Source: Streptomyces chattanoogensis
Lineage (GTDB): Bacteria; Actinomycetota; Actinomycetes; Streptomycetales; Streptomycetaceae
Direction: 5' to 3'
Assembly (NCBI RefSeq): GCF_001294335.1
Contig: NZ_LGKG01000157.1
Coordinates: 31,271-95,270 of the forward strand
DNA: 64,000 nucleotides
Shown here: positions 26,243 to 35,118 of the stretch, piece by piece
How the letters are laid out: each line of letters starts with the position of its first letter
How positions within the stretch are numbered: position 1 is the first letter of the stretch
The notes under the pieces: model-generated
What the model saw: the letters and a program-made list of their open reading frames with translations, nothing else
Databases searched by the model: none
What the model was told of the DNA's origin: nothing
Position numbers and translations under genes: made by a program

Positions 26243-27487
26243 CTACGGCCGGTCGACCTCGTCCGGCGTGCAGACCTCGGTGATATGACGTGACGCCAAA
26301 TGCTCTTTGTCATCCGCGAGTTCGGCCAGTACGAGACTGGGCCGGACGCCCTGCGCGGTGAGCTTCACCCACGCCTCGAAGACGGCGCCGCCGGGTGCGC
26401 ACACCGAGCGGTACGGCGCCGCCTCCGCCCCGCCGACATCGACCACCAGCGCGGTGCCGCGGACCGCAGGTCGGTGTGTCCGGCCGCGCCACTCCTCGGT
26501 CAGTGCGGCGATCGCCGCCCCCGCAGGCTTGACCCCGCCGTCGTTGTCGAGCAGCCCGAGCCCGTACTCCAGCTCGGGGAAGTCCGCCAGCGACCGTGCG
26601 ACGTCATGCGAACACCACCAGGTGACGCCCCACAGATCCGGGCAGTCCAGCGCATTGACGACGGTGGCCTCGGTGAAGCGCGCCGCCCGGTCCTCGGGGA
26701 TGTGCGGGGCCGGCGCGCCGACCTCCTGGAGCCATACCGGACGGTGCGGATCCACCGCCCAGGCCTTGGACAGCTCGATCAGATACGCGGCGTGGTGCTC
26801 GGTGGCGGTGCCGGCCGGGCCGTACCGCTGTGCGGTGCCGTCGAACACCCACGAGTGCACGGCGGTCGCGGCGCCCAGCCGGGCGGCCTGGGCGGGCGTG
26901 AAGGGGTGCCCGTCGCGGTACCAGGCGGCGTCGTACTCGGCATGCAGATGCATCCGGCCCGGCGCGCCCCGCTCGCAGGCCGCCAGCATCCGCTCCAGCC
27001 AGGCCGTGGCCTGCCCCCGGGTGATGCGGTCCGGGTCCGGGTGCGGGCGGTCCGAGAACTGGTTGATCTCGTTGCCGAGCGTCATCCCGAGGAAGCCGGG
27101 GCGGTCGCTGAGGGCGGCCGCGAGCGTGCGGAGGTACTCCTCCTGGCCGGCCAGCACCTCGGGGTCGGTGAAGAGGTTGCGGCGGTGCCAGGTGCGGGTC
27201 CAGGCGGGCAGGAAGTCGAAGCTCGAGACGTGGCCCTGGAGGCCGTCGACGGCGACGTCCAGACCGCGCTCGGCGGCGGCGTCCGCCAGCTGGACGAGCT
27301 GTCCCACGGCGCGCGGCCGGATCAGGGTGCGGTTGGGCTGGAAGAGCGGCCAGAGCGGGAAGACCCGGACGTGGTCCAGGCCGAGGGCCGCCAGGGAGTC
27401 GAGGTCGGCGCGTACGGCATCGAGGTCGAAGTCCAGCCAGTGGTGGAACCACCCTTGGGCGGGCGTGTAGTTGGCGCCGAATCGCAT
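26243..27487 (-). CDS. GH5-type beta-mannosidase, likely subfamily GH5_18
   Basis: The 414-residue TIM-barrel protein begins MRFGANYTPAQGWFHHWLDF with no signal peptide. The acid/base Glu is in MTLGNEINQF (residue 140) and the nucleophile Glu in VWLQEVGAP (residue 255). Sequence style and length resemble GH5_18 enzymes, which release mannose from the Man-beta-1,4-GlcNAc core of N-glycans. That activity fits the neighbours: alpha-mannosidase, GH85 remnant and oligosaccharide importer. The subfamily is inferred by eye. It is separated from the permease gene by 40 bases, same strand. Confidence 0.82.
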   Translation of the reverse strand: MRFGANYTPAQGWFHHWLDFDLDAVRADLDSLAALGLDHVRVFPLWPLFQPNRTLIRPRAVGQLVQLADAAAERGLDVAVDGLQGHVSSFDFLPAWTRTWHRRNLFTDPEVLAGQEEYLRTLAAALSDRPGFLGMTLGNEINQFSDRPHPDPDRITRGQATAWLERMLAACERGAPGRMHLHAEYDAAWYRDGHPFTPAQAARLGAATAVHSWVFDGTAQRYGPAGTATEHHAAYLIELSKAWAVDPHRPVWLQEVGAPAPHIPEDRAARFTEATVVNALDCPDLWGVTWWCSHDVARSLADFPELEYGLGLLDNDGGVKPAGAAIAALTEEWRGRTHRPAVRGTALVVDVGGAEAAPYRSVCAPGGAVFEAWVKLTAQGVRPSLVLAELADDKEHLASRHITEVCTPDEVDRP

Positions 27488-27527
27488 GGGGCTCCTCTGC
27501 GGACGGGGGAGGGGACGGGCGGGCCGG

Positions 27528-28376
27528 TCAGCCCTTGACGGCGCCCTCGCCGACGCCTCGGAAGAAGTAACGCTGCAGACAGGCGAACAGCACGATCAGC
27601 GGCAGGACGGCGATCACCGTACCGGCCGCGACCAGGCGCTGATCGTCGGCGAAGGTGCCGTGCAGAAAGTTCAGGCCGATGGTCAGGGTGAACTTCGACT
27701 GGTCGCTGAGCACGATCAGCGGCCAGAGGAAGTCGTCCCAGGCACCCATGAAGGCGAAGATCGCCACGACCGCGAGGGTGCCCTTGACCGACGGCAGGGC
27801 GATCCGTGCGAACCGCTGCCAGGCGTTGGCGCCGTCGATGTACGCCGCCTCCTCCACCTCGTACGGCAGGCCCGCGAAGGCATTGCGCATCAGCAGCACG
27901 TTCATCGCGCCGATACAGCCGGGCAGCAGCACCCCGATCAGGGTGTTGTTGAGCTGCAGCTCCCGCATCGTCACGAACTGGGCGATCATGATGCTCTCGA
28001 CCGGCACCAGCATCGCCATGATGAAGACGGTCAGAGCGGTCCTGCGGCCCCTGAAGCGCATCCGGGCCAGTGCGTAGCCCGCCAGCGCCGCCCCCACGCA
28101 GTTGGTGAGCACATTCGCGGCGGCCACCTTGAGCGAGTTCAGCGCGAAGTCCCAGACCGGGATGATCCTTGCCACGCCGGCGTAGTTGGCAAGGGTGGCC
28201 TGACGGGGAATCAGGCTCGGGGGATAGCGGTAGATGTCCTCGCCGGGGCCCTTGAGGGACGTGGACAGCTGCCACAGGAACGGGCCTACGGTCAGCGCCA
28301 GCACGGCCAGCAGCAGGAGATAGCGGAGCACCAACTGCCGTGCGGACAAACGTCGTTCACCGGGCGCCCGGTTCAT
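27528..28376 (-). CDS. Carbohydrate ABC transporter permease (MalG type)
   Basis: The 282-residue protein has six membrane helices and the EAA loop EEAAYIDGANAWQRFARIALP near residue 190, which contacts the ATPase. ATG at 28376 overlaps the stop of the preceding permease (ATGA). It forms the importer with the upstream permease and lipoprotein. No ATPase gene is in the locus, so the shared MsiK-type ATPase probably energises it, as for many Streptomyces sugar importers. Confidence 0.93.
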   Translation of the reverse strand: MNRAPGERRLSARQLVLRYLLLLAVLALTVGPFLWQLSTSLKGPGEDIYRYPPSLIPRQATLANYAGVARIIPVWDFALNSLKVAAANVLTNCVGAALAGYALARMRFRGRRTALTVFIMAMLVPVESIMIAQFVTMRELQLNNTLIGVLLPGCIGAMNVLLMRNAFAGLPYEVEEAAYIDGANAWQRFARIALPSVKGTLAVVAIFAFMGAWDDFLWPLIVLSDQSKFTLTIGLNFLHGTFADDQRLVAAGTVIAVLPLIVLFACLQRYFFRGVGEGAVKG

Positions 28377-29266
28377 GCCTGGTCCCCCCGCCGGTTGGCG
28401 TGCAGCACCAGCAGCATCAGGCCCAGCGTGATGACGAAGACCACGACGGACAGCGCGGAGGCATAGCCGACCCGGCCGCTCAGGCCCGTGCCGACCTGCT
28501 GGACGAGCATCACCAGCGTGGTGTCCTCGCCGCCGGGGCCCCCGGTCGGCCCGGCCATCAGATAGACCTCGGAGAACACCCTGAACGCGTTCACCGAGGA
28601 CAGCGCGCCCACCAGCACCATCGTCGACCGCACCGCCGGCACGGTGACGGTCAGAAAGCGGCGCACCGCCCCCGCACCGTCGACCGCGCAGGCCTCGTTC
28701 AGCTCCCGGGGGACATGGGCCAGCGCCGCCAGATAAATGATCATGTAGTAGCCGAGGCCCTTCCACACCGTCACCGCCATCGCGCTGAGCAGCAGCAGCC
28801 AGGGATCGCTGAGAAATCCGACCCGGCCGAAGCCGAGCTTCTCCAGCAGCGCATTGATCAGCCCCCGGTCGTCCAGCAGCCAGACCCAGATCAGCCCGAC
28901 CACGACGACGGAGGCCACCACGGGGGTGTAGAACGCGGCGCGGAAGAACGTGATTCCCGGGAGGTGCCGCCGTACGAGCATGGCCAGCAGCAGCGGCAGG
29001 ATCACCAGCAGCGGTACGACCCCCAGGACGTACAGCAGGCTGTTGCGCAGCCCCGTCCAGAACATCGCGTCATGGATCAGTTCCCGGTAATTGGCCCCGC
29101 CGACGTACTGCCCCTCGATGAGCATGCGCGCATCGGTGAAGGAATGCGCCACGGTGCTCAGGAACGGATAGAGGCTGAACGCCGCGACGACCAGCAGCCC
29201 GGGGACCAGGAACAGCCAGGGACTGGACGGCAGATGCGTACGGATTCCGGGGACCCTTTCCGCCAT
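28373..29266 (-). CDS. Carbohydrate ABC transporter permease (MalF type)
   Basis: The 297-residue protein has six membrane helices and the EAA loop NEACAVDGAGAVRRFLTVTVP near residue 205. ATG at 29266 gives MAERVPGIRT; a GTG one codon upstream is also possible. It lies 10 bases after the binding-protein gene and overlaps the next permease by four bases, so the three importer genes are one operon. Confidence 0.93.
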   Translation of the reverse strand: MAERVPGIRTHLPSSPWLFLVPGLLVVAAFSLYPFLSTVAHSFTDARMLIEGQYVGGANYRELIHDAMFWTGLRNSLLYVLGVVPLLVILPLLLAMLVRRHLPGITFFRAAFYTPVVASVVVVGLIWVWLLDDRGLINALLEKLGFGRVGFLSDPWLLLLSAMAVTVWKGLGYYMIIYLAALAHVPRELNEACAVDGAGAVRRFLTVTVPAVRSTMVLVGALSSVNAFRVFSEVYLMAGPTGGPGGEDTTLVMLVQQVGTGLSGRVGYASALSVVVFVITLGLMLLVLHANRRGDQA

Positions 29267-29276
29267 CACCGGCGCC

Positions 29277-30569
29277 TCAGCCCGTCTTGAGCAGACGGTT
29301 GCACTCGGCGACCGCGCCGTCCAGCGCCGCCTTCGGGGGCTCCTTGCCCTGCACCGCCTTGGCAACCGCATTGCGCAGCACGGTCTTCATCTGGTCGCTG
29401 AGCGGCACCGGCGTGTAATTCACCGCGGTCTTGAGCGACCTGGCCGCGGCCACCCGCACCCGGGTCGCATCGGTGCCGTCCTCCCTGGTGAAGTACGGAT
29501 CGTCCAGCGAACCCCCGGTGCTCGGGAAGATCGCGACCTTCCTGGCGAAGGCCATCTGGTTCTTCCGCTCCGTGACGAAGTGGGCAAACGCCACGGCCGC
29601 CGGCTTCACCCTGCTCTGCGCATTCACCATCAGGCCCTGGACATACATATTGGCCTTACCGGTGTTGCTGACCGTGTCCGTGATCCCGATGCTCCGGTAG
29701 AGGCTCGGCGCTTCCTTCTTGAACGTCTGCAGATCGAGCGCGCTGCCCGGATTCATGGCCACGGCCTGCTGCTGGAATTTCCGCCCGGACGATTCGGCCT
29801 TGGCGGTGAGCGCCTGCGAGTCCAGCGCCCCGGCCGCATAAAGGTCCTTGTAGTGCCGCAGCAGTTCGACGCCCTTGGGCTCGTTGAAGGTGAACGCCGT
29901 ACCCGCCGCATTCATCAGCCGCACGCCGTAGCGCCCGAAATCCTCGATGGCCGGGGTACTCGCGAGCATCGCCGTCCTCCGGCCGCTCTTCTTCGCCATC
30001 GAGGCGGCCGCCTCGAAGAGCTGGTCATAGGTCTTCGGCGGCTTTTCCGGATCCAGCCCCGCCTGCCGGAAAAGCCTTTTGTTGTAGAACATCGGTCCGG
30101 TGTTCAGATACCAGGGGAAGGCATAGACCCCCGGCAGCCCGGGCATCGCATTGCTCCGCCACGCCCCGTCGAGATACTCCCCGCGGTACTTCCCGGCGGC
30201 CCGCTCCAGATCGAGCGCCAGACCGGCCTTGGCCAGCGGATACGCGAGATCGGGCGACACATTGACGACATCGGGCAGCGTACCGCCCGCCGCATCCGCG
30301 CTGAGTTTCTCCGGATACCCCTCGGCCGGCTGGTCGATCCACTTCACCCGGGCGTCCGGATACTTCCTCTCGAAGTCCGCGATCAGGCCCTCGAAATAGC
30401 CCTTGAAATTCGCCTTCAGATTCCAGGTCTGAAAGGTGACCTGCCCCTCAACCTTTCCCGAAGCGCTGTCGGATCCACCGGAGTTCCCCGAGGCCCCGCA
30501 CGCGGTCAGCGCAATCAAAGATGTCACCAGGCTTGCGCCGACCACGGCCGCTCGGCAGGGAATAGGCAT
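29277..30569 (-). CDS. Extracellular sugar-binding lipoprotein of the ABC importer
   Basis: The 430-residue family-1 extracellular solute-binding protein has a lipobox LTAC with acylated Cys24 and mature sequence starting CGASGNSGGSDS. The fold is of the maltose-binding type (FEGLIADFERKYPDARVKWI near residue 70, NTGPMFYNKRLFRQAGLDP near residue 165). It probably captures N-glycan-derived oligosaccharides, inferred from the GH38, GH5_18-like and GH85 neighbours. The ATG at 30569 gives a normal lipoprotein signal. It is the first gene of the operon, 97 bases from its promoter. Confidence 0.92.
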   Translation of the reverse strand: MPIPCRAAVVGASLVTSLIALTACGASGNSGGSDSASGKVEGQVTFQTWNLKANFKGYFEGLIADFERKYPDARVKWIDQPAEGYPEKLSADAAGGTLPDVVNVSPDLAYPLAKAGLALDLERAAGKYRGEYLDGAWRSNAMPGLPGVYAFPWYLNTGPMFYNKRLFRQAGLDPEKPPKTYDQLFEAAASMAKKSGRRTAMLASTPAIEDFGRYGVRLMNAAGTAFTFNEPKGVELLRHYKDLYAAGALDSQALTAKAESSGRKFQQQAVAMNPGSALDLQTFKKEAPSLYRSIGITDTVSNTGKANMYVQGLMVNAQSRVKPAAVAFAHFVTERKNQMAFARKVAIFPSTGGSLDDPYFTREDGTDATRVRVAAARSLKTAVNYTPVPLSDQMKTVLRNAVAKAVQGKEPPKAALDGAVAECNRLLKTG

Positions 30570-30661
30570 GACTGTCCGTCTCCTTTGCCGTGAACAAGCA
30601 GTAAACCAGCAGAAGTAAGCGGTATTGCTGCGCGGCAACCACCCGAGAAACGCTTCGACAG

Positions 30662-30691
30662 ACCGTACTAATGCGTTTTAGTGACTGTCAA
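30662..30691 (-). promoter_or_regulatory. Operon promoter with LacI operator in the spacer
   Basis: On the minus strand TTGACA (30691-30686) and TACGGT (30667-30662) are 18 bases apart. The operator ACTAATGCGTTTTAGT (30667-30682) fills the spacer, so repressor binding would block polymerase directly. Confidence 0.75.
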
Positions 30692-30724
30692 TACCCGGTG
30701 CGCGAGATGACGGTGGCACGCGGA

Positions 30725-30775
30725 TTGACACACCCGTTACCGCTGGTCAGACTGGGCGCACTAATGCGGTTTAGT
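30725..30775 (+). promoter_or_regulatory. LacI gene promoter with second operator
   Basis: TTGACA (30725-30730) and CAGACT (30748-30753) are 17 bases apart on the plus strand. The palindrome ACTAATGCGGTTTAGT (30760-30775) covers the start point. It matches the first operator at all but one of 16 positions and lies exactly 93 bases from it. Confidence 0.75.
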
Positions 30776-30810
30776 GGATCAGCGGTCCATGTCACGAGGA
30801 GGGCCCGCCC

Positions 30811-31866
30811 ATGTCAGCGCCCGGTGAGGCCGCCCGCCGTAAGCCCGCACGCCGGCCGACGATCAAGGACATCGCCCGCCGGGCGGGGGTCTCGGAAAGC
30901 GCCGTCTCCTTCGCGCTCAACGACCGGCCGGGCGTCTCCCAGGACACCCGGGCCCGGATCCGGCGCGTGGCACAGGAGCTGGGCTGGCAGGCCAACAGCG
31001 CCGCCCGCGCACTGTCGGGCGAACGCGCGGGCTGTGCGGGGCTGGTGCTCGCCCGCCCCGCCCGGACCCTCGGCGTGGAGTCGTTCTTCCTCCAGCTGGT
31101 CTCCGGGATCCAGGAGGTGCTCTCGACACGCCGGACCGCGCTGCTCTTCCAGGTCGTCGAGGACCTCGAGACCGAATGCGCGCTCTACCGCCGCTGGTGG
31201 GCCGAGCGCCGGGTGGACGGCGTCCTCGTCGTCGACCCGCGCACCCGGGACCCGCGGCCCCAGCTGCTCGCCTCGCTCGGCCTCCCCGCGGTCGTCGTCG
31301 GCGGCCTCGCCGCTCCCGATCCGGCCACCTCCACCGTCTGGGCCGACGACGCCAAGGCCATGGCCCGGGTCCTCGACCATCTCCACGGGCTCGGGCACCG
31401 CCGTATCGCGCATGTGGCCGGCATGCCGGACCTGGCCCACACCGAGCGCCGGATCCGCTCGCTGCGTACCGAAGCGGACCGCCGGGGCCTCGACGCACGG
31501 CACGTCCGCTCGGTGACCACCGACTACTCCGACGCCGAAGGCGCCGAGGCCACCCGCCGCATCCTGGACGCGGCCGAGCCGCCCACGGCGGTCATCTACG
31601 ACAACGATGTGATGGCCGTGGCCGGCGCCTCGGTCGCCGCCGAGCGGGGCATCGCCGTACCGGGCGGGCTGTCGATCGTGGCCTGGGACGACTCGGCGCT
31701 GTGCCGGGTAACTCACCCCCGCCTGACGGCACTTGTCCGCGACACTCCCGGCTTCGGCAGGCTCGCCGCCCAGGAACTCCTCGCCGTTCTCGACGGCGGC
31801 CCGGTGCGCACCGTGCAGGGCGAACTGCCGCACCTGGAAGCCCGGGAGAGCACCGGCGCGCCTTGA
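30811..31866 (+). CDS. LacI-family regulator of the N-glycan locus
   Basis: The 351-residue protein has the LacI HTH TIKDIARRAGVSESAVSFAL at residues about 18-37, a hinge helix region (ARALSGERAG) and a periplasmic-binding-protein-like sensor domain to the end. It is divergent from the binding-protein operon, and two nearly identical 16-bp operators lie in the shared 240-base gap, one in each promoter. The effector is likely a mannose-containing oligosaccharide, inferred from context only. It probably represses itself too. Confidence 0.92.
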   Translation: MSAPGEAARRKPARRPTIKDIARRAGVSESAVSFALNDRPGVSQDTRARIRRVAQELGWQANSAARALSGERAGCAGLVLARPARTLGVESFFLQLVSGIQEVLSTRRTALLFQVVEDLETECALYRRWWAERRVDGVLVVDPRTRDPRPQLLASLGLPAVVVGGLAAPDPATSTVWADDAKAMARVLDHLHGLGHRRIAHVAGMPDLAHTERRIRSLRTEADRRGLDARHVRSVTTDYSDAEGAEATRRILDAAEPPTAVIYDNDVMAVAGASVAAERGIAVPGGLSIVAWDDSALCRVTHPRLTALVRDTPGFGRLAAQELLAVLDGGPVRTVQGELPHLEARESTGAP

Positions 31867-31973
31867 CAGTGCCGTCCGCGGATGTTGAAGATTGCCGCAC
31901 GGCATCGCGCGTCGGTCACCGGCCGGGTGAGGCGTGGAGGTGCCCGGGAGATGCCTTCTGGAGGCATTCCGCA

Positions 31974-32375
31974 GTGTCAGTCGAGTTGAACCACACCATC
32001 ATTTCCGCCCGGGACAACCGGGCTTCCGCCGAATTCCTGGCGCATATCCTCGGTTTGCAGGTCGGAACGGAATGGGGACCCTTCATTCCGGTCGACACCG
32101 GCAACGGCGTCACGCTGGACTTCGCCACCGTGGAACCTGAGTCGATCACCATGCAGCACTATGCCTTCCTCGTCTCCGAGGAAGAGTTCGACGCGTCGTT
32201 CGCCCGCATCAAGGAAGCCGGGCTCACCTATTGGGCCGATCCCCGGCAACAGCATCCCGGTGAGATCAATTACCACCACGGCGGTCGGGGCGTGTACTTC
32301 CTGGATCCCGCCGGTCACGCCATGGAGATCATCACCCAGCCGTACGGCAATTCCGTGACGTCCGCGCAGACGTGA
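31974..32375 (+). CDS. VOC-family (glyoxalase/dioxygenase-like) protein
   Basis: The 133-residue protein has two beta-alpha-beta-beta-beta units of the vicinal oxygen chelate fold, with candidate metal ligands His7 (ELNHTII), His near residue 60 (MQHYAFL) and Glu near residue 122 (GHAMEIITQPY). The fold serves glyoxalases, resistance proteins and dioxygenases, and the substrate is not evident. The GTG at 31974 is preceded by TGGAGG at 10 bases. It is a single gene, ended by a hairpin shared with the convergent secreted protein. Confidence 0.88.
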   Translation: MSVELNHTIISARDNRASAEFLAHILGLQVGTEWGPFIPVDTGNGVTLDFATVEPESITMQHYAFLVSEEEFDASFARIKEAGLTYWADPRQQHPGEINYHHGGRGVYFLDPAGHAMEIITQPYGNSVTSAQT

Positions 32376-32382
32376 CGGAAGC

Positions 32383-32413
32383 GGGGAGCGGGCCGCTTGG
32401 GCGCCCGCTCCCC
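32383..32413. terminator. Bidirectional terminator
   Basis: GGGGAGCGGGC (32383-32393) pairs with GCCCGCTCCCC (32403-32413) around a 9-base loop, between two convergent genes. Confidence 0.85.
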
Positions 32414-32426
32414 GGCAGGCACTCAC

Positions 32427-32876
32427 TCAGTGATGGGTCACCACTCCCGGCGCCAGCCGGCCGCAGTTCGACCCGGAGACGCTGACGCTGACGGACTCGA
32501 TCGTGCCGCCCCAGTCGACACACCGACCCTTCGCCGGCAGATACACCGGACCGGCGTAGGAGGTGTACAGGCCGCTGTCGAACACGGTGTCGGACGTGCC
32601 GTCGCTCGGTGCGAGATAGGTGTACATATAGACGGGCTTACCGGGACTGTTCCGCACCGTGACGACACAGTTCTTCCCGGTCTTCGCGCTGTACGTCAGG
32701 TACGCGGTCCCCTTTCCGGTGACCGGTACGGAATTCACGACGGTATAGCCGCTGCCGCAGGCGCCGTTGTACGAGGCGGCTGCCGGGGCGGCCGATGCGG
32801 TGGTGGCCGATGCCATGGTGGCCAGTCCGGCTACGGCCAGCACCGCCGAACCTGCGATGGCACGGGAACGCTTCAT
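32427..32876 (-). CDS. Secreted spore-associated-protein-A-like protein
   Basis: The 149-residue protein has a Sec signal (AVLAVAGLATMASATTASAA) and a mature domain of about 118 residues. The domain opens YNGACGSGYTVVNSVPVTGK and contains four Cys, likely two disulfides (CGSGY, NCVVTVRNSPG, RCVDWGG, NCGRL). Pattern and length resemble the spore-associated protein A family of Streptomyces, abundant small exported proteins of unknown function. The match is from memory. Upstream on its own strand lie an 8-bp tandem repeat and a long hairpin. Confidence 0.75.
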   Translation of the reverse strand: MKRSRAIAGSAVLAVAGLATMASATTASAAPAAASYNGACGSGYTVVNSVPVTGKGTAYLTYSAKTGKNCVVTVRNSPGKPVYMYTYLAPSDGTSDTVFDSGLYTSYAGPVYLPAKGRCVDWGGTIESVSVSVSGSNCGRLAPGVVTHH

Positions 32877-32984
32877 GGATATACCCCCGTTGGGTGTATG
32901 CGCCGCGTGGTCATTTCGCAGTGTTGGACACCGGACGTACCGGGATGGTTGTAACGCAACTCCCCGAAGTTCGACTCAAGTTGG

Positions 32985-33016
32985 GCACAACGGCACAACG
33001 GCACAACGGCACAACG
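32985..33016 (+). repeat. 8-bp tandem repeat, four perfect units
   Basis: Four perfect copies of GCACAACG run head to tail between the SapA-like gene and the GH25 terminator. The repeat touches the base of that hairpin. Confidence 0.9.
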
Positions 33017-33054
33017 GCCGGTCCCCGGCGCCGGAGGGGCGCCGGGGACCGGCC
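33016..33054 (-). terminator. Strong terminator of the GH25 gene
   Basis: A perfect 17-bp stem (33016-33032 with 33038-33054) with loop GGAGG lies 24 bases after the GH25 stop on the minus strand. Confidence 0.88.
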
Positions 33055-33077
33055 GTGGTCGCGCGGGGAGTTCCCGG

Positions 33078-33935
33078 TCAGGCGCCGGTCGCGAGGACCC
33101 TGAGCCGGTTGAAGGAGCCGTTGAAACGGTTGCGGTCGCCGATTCCCGGACCGGAGGAGGTGTGCTGCCAGATGCTGTGGAACTTCCAGCCGGCCGGCAG
33201 CGCACCGACCGAGCCGCCGTAGCGCGGGATCCACAGCGGATTGCTGTTCCCGAACTGCGCCGAATTGCCGGTGCACCGCTTCCACCAGTTGGTGGAGGTG
33301 TAGATCACCGCGTCGCGCCCGGTCTTCGCCCGGTACGTCTTCACGAAATCCCCGATCCAGCTGGCCATCTCCGCGTGGCTCTTGCCGTAGCAGGTCGAAC
33401 CGTACGGGTTGTACTCCATGTCGAGTGCCCCCGGCAGGGTTCTGCCGTCCCTGGACCAGGCGCCGCCATGGCTCGCGAAGTACACCGCCTGCGCGGCACC
33501 GGTCGAATGGTCCGGCAGCGCGAAGTGATACGCGCCGTGGATGAGACCGGCGTCGTAGGCGCCCTTGTACTGCTGCGGAAAGTACGGGTTCCGGTAGCTG
33601 GTGCCCTCCGTGGCCTTGACGTACGCGAACTTCACGCCGCCTTCGCGCAGCTGTGCCCATCCGACCTTGCGGTTGTGGCTGGAGACATCCACGCCGGACA
33701 CCGCGGGCCGGGTCGAGCGCGGCTCGGAACCGCCGGCCCGGTCGCCGCCCTCGTGGGCGGCGATGGTGGAACCCATCCAGTCCTGCTCGGGGTGCGCGGG
33801 TCTCTTTCCCGCGTCCGACGCCCCAGCGGAACCGGGCAGCGCGAGGGGCAGCACGAGCACGGAGAAGAGAGAGACGAACGTTCCGGCCGCGATCTGGCGT
33901 GTGCGGCGGGCCGGACCGGATCTGCGCAAGGGCAT
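33078..33935 (-). CDS. Secreted GH25 muramidase (lysozyme M1 type)
   Basis: The 285-residue protein has a signal segment (residues about 13-40) and a GH25 domain from VSGVDVSSHNRKVGW (catalytic Asp in GVDVS, near residue 82). The DxE motif follows in GALDMEYNPYG near residue 170, and the C-terminal strand is PLWIPRYGG. It cleaves the beta-1,4 bond between MurNAc and GlcNAc. There is no separate cell-wall-binding domain. Transcribed alone, it ends at the 17-bp stem terminator. Confidence 0.9.
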   Translation of the reverse strand: MPLRRSGPARRTRQIAAGTFVSLFSVLVLPLALPGSAGASDAGKRPAHPEQDWMGSTIAAHEGGDRAGGSEPRSTRPAVSGVDVSSHNRKVGWAQLREGGVKFAYVKATEGTSYRNPYFPQQYKGAYDAGLIHGAYHFALPDHSTGAAQAVYFASHGGAWSRDGRTLPGALDMEYNPYGSTCYGKSHAEMASWIGDFVKTYRAKTGRDAVIYTSTNWWKRCTGNSAQFGNSNPLWIPRYGGSVGALPAGWKFHSIWQHTSSGPGIGDRNRFNGSFNRLRVLATGA

Positions 33936-34244
33936 CGCGTGCCTCCGAAGTCCTACGGTTGGGTCAGATACGGCGGACTGTGAGCAGAGTTCTGCCGATA
34001 AAAAGACTCATACGCTCATCTCATCGCGGCTATGGCCGGACCGGCCCGCGATCCGCCGACCGGCCGGGGCATCTCACCCGACCGGCCGTCATATCCCGCA
34101 CGCGAAGCGGGCCCCGGCTCATGCCGGGACCCGCTTCGCTGCGCAGCGGCGAACGCGCCATTCCGCCGCTTCGCACTGCCTGTGCCGATCACCCTGTCGG
34201 CTTCTTCATGATGTTCTGCGTCAGGCTCGGAAGGTTCCGTCAGC
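33936..34244. other. Intergenic region with one terminator
   Basis: Apart from the hairpin at 34102-34139 no gene or repeat is apparent. The stretch next to 33960-34025 is AT-richer and probably holds the GH25 promoter. Confidence 0.5.
34102..34139 (-). terminator. Terminator downstream of the frameshifted transglycosylase-tail gene
   Basis: GCGAAGCGGG-C-CCCGGC pairs with GCCGGG-A-CCCGCTTCGC around a TCAT loop, sixteen base pairs with one mismatch. Confidence 0.85.
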
Positions 34245-34767
34245 TCAGTAGGCGGAGTTGACGTTGTCGATGGAGCCGTAGCGGTCGGCCGCGTAGTTGG
34301 CGGCGGCGGTGATGTTGGCGACCGGGTCGGTGAGCTTGTTGGCGGTGCCGGCGACGTGGTAGCTGTCGAAGGTGGGCTGGATCGTCCAGGTTGTTCGCGT
34401 ACTCCTTGGGCTGGGCCTTGCGCTCGGTGGAGCGGTTGGCGGCCTGCTTCACGGTGTGCGCCTGCTTCATGGCGTGCGCCTGCTTCGCGGTGTCCGCGAC
34501 CTTGACCTGGGCGGCGACCGACTCGATCGCCGGGTGCTCGGCCTTGGGGGCGTCGCCCTTGGCCTGCACCGCGGCCGGCATCCCGTTCGCGCTGACCTTC
34601 TTGACCGTGGCCGGGGCGTGCGCGGAGGCGGCCTGCGCGCTGCTCGGCTCGGCGGTGACCGCCAGGGCCGTGGTGGCGCCGGCGGCGACCAGGACGGCGG
34701 TGGCGACCTTGTGGGCGCGGGTGATGCGGGTGATGCGGGCGGTGCGGGGCAGGGTGAAGCTAGGCAT
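34245..34767 (-). pseudogene. Frameshifted, internally deleted transglycosylase-like secreted protein (copy 1)
   Basis: ATG at 34767 opens a secreted protein (MPSFTLPRTARITRITRAHK, hydrophobic segment, then an Ala/Lys-rich helix) that reaches KEYANNLD, the usual entrance to a Streptomyces SLT lytic transglycosylase domain. Instead of the catalytic core, sequence jumps around 34383-34390 to the domain tail (TIQPTFDSYHVAG, then KLTDPVANI and YAADRYGSIDNVNSAY). The tail is out of frame: the span 34245-34767 is 523 bases, one more than a multiple of three. An intact-frame paralog with a nearly identical tail lies at 35966-36379. Confidence 0.82.
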
Positions 34768-34925
34768 GCAGAGTGACCTCTTCCAGGTACTGGGGACGGG
34801 GAGGCGGCCTTCGTTGGCGCGAAAGGACTCCGGGAAGTTATTCACCGCGTTCGCCTTTGGGGGCTTAATTCGCTGGCTCGTTCCCGGCGCAAATCCATAG
34901 TTAGCGACCGCCCCAGCAGCTGGCA
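34768..34925 (-). promoter_or_regulatory. Conserved 5' leader of transglycosylase-like copy 1
   Basis: On the minus strand this region shares blocks with the leader of copy 2 (GGGGCG-TCGCTAA-C-ATGG, GAACGAGCC, and GAAGAGGTCACT before the start). Long leaders of Streptomyces cell-wall hydrolases often hold c-di-AMP (ydaO) riboswitches, but the diagnostic ydaO core is not clearly visible here. Confidence 0.4.
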
Positions 34926-34997
34926 ATGGTGGCCTGTACTACGCACCTTCGTGAGAAATGCGGCGATGCTCGAACCCGGGCTTATTTCCCGGCTGTG

Positions 34998-35118
34998 GGC
35001 CGGTATCCGGCCCACTAGCCGGGCTCGTACGTGACCTGCGTCCTGTGCCCCGCATCACCCGCGGGAGCCCGGAAATCGCTTCGCCTGAGGCGTCGAAGTT
35101 GCCTGGCTCACACGCGAA
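34998..35118 (-). promoter_or_regulatory. Duplicated far-upstream region (copy 1)
   Basis: The segment shares GTGTGAGCCAGGCAACTT and TGATGCGGGGCACAGGACGC and a following TACGAGCCCG-CTAG with 36620-36730, in the same distance and orientation to the paired gene. It likely carries the promoter of both transglycosylase-tail genes. Confidence 0.5.
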
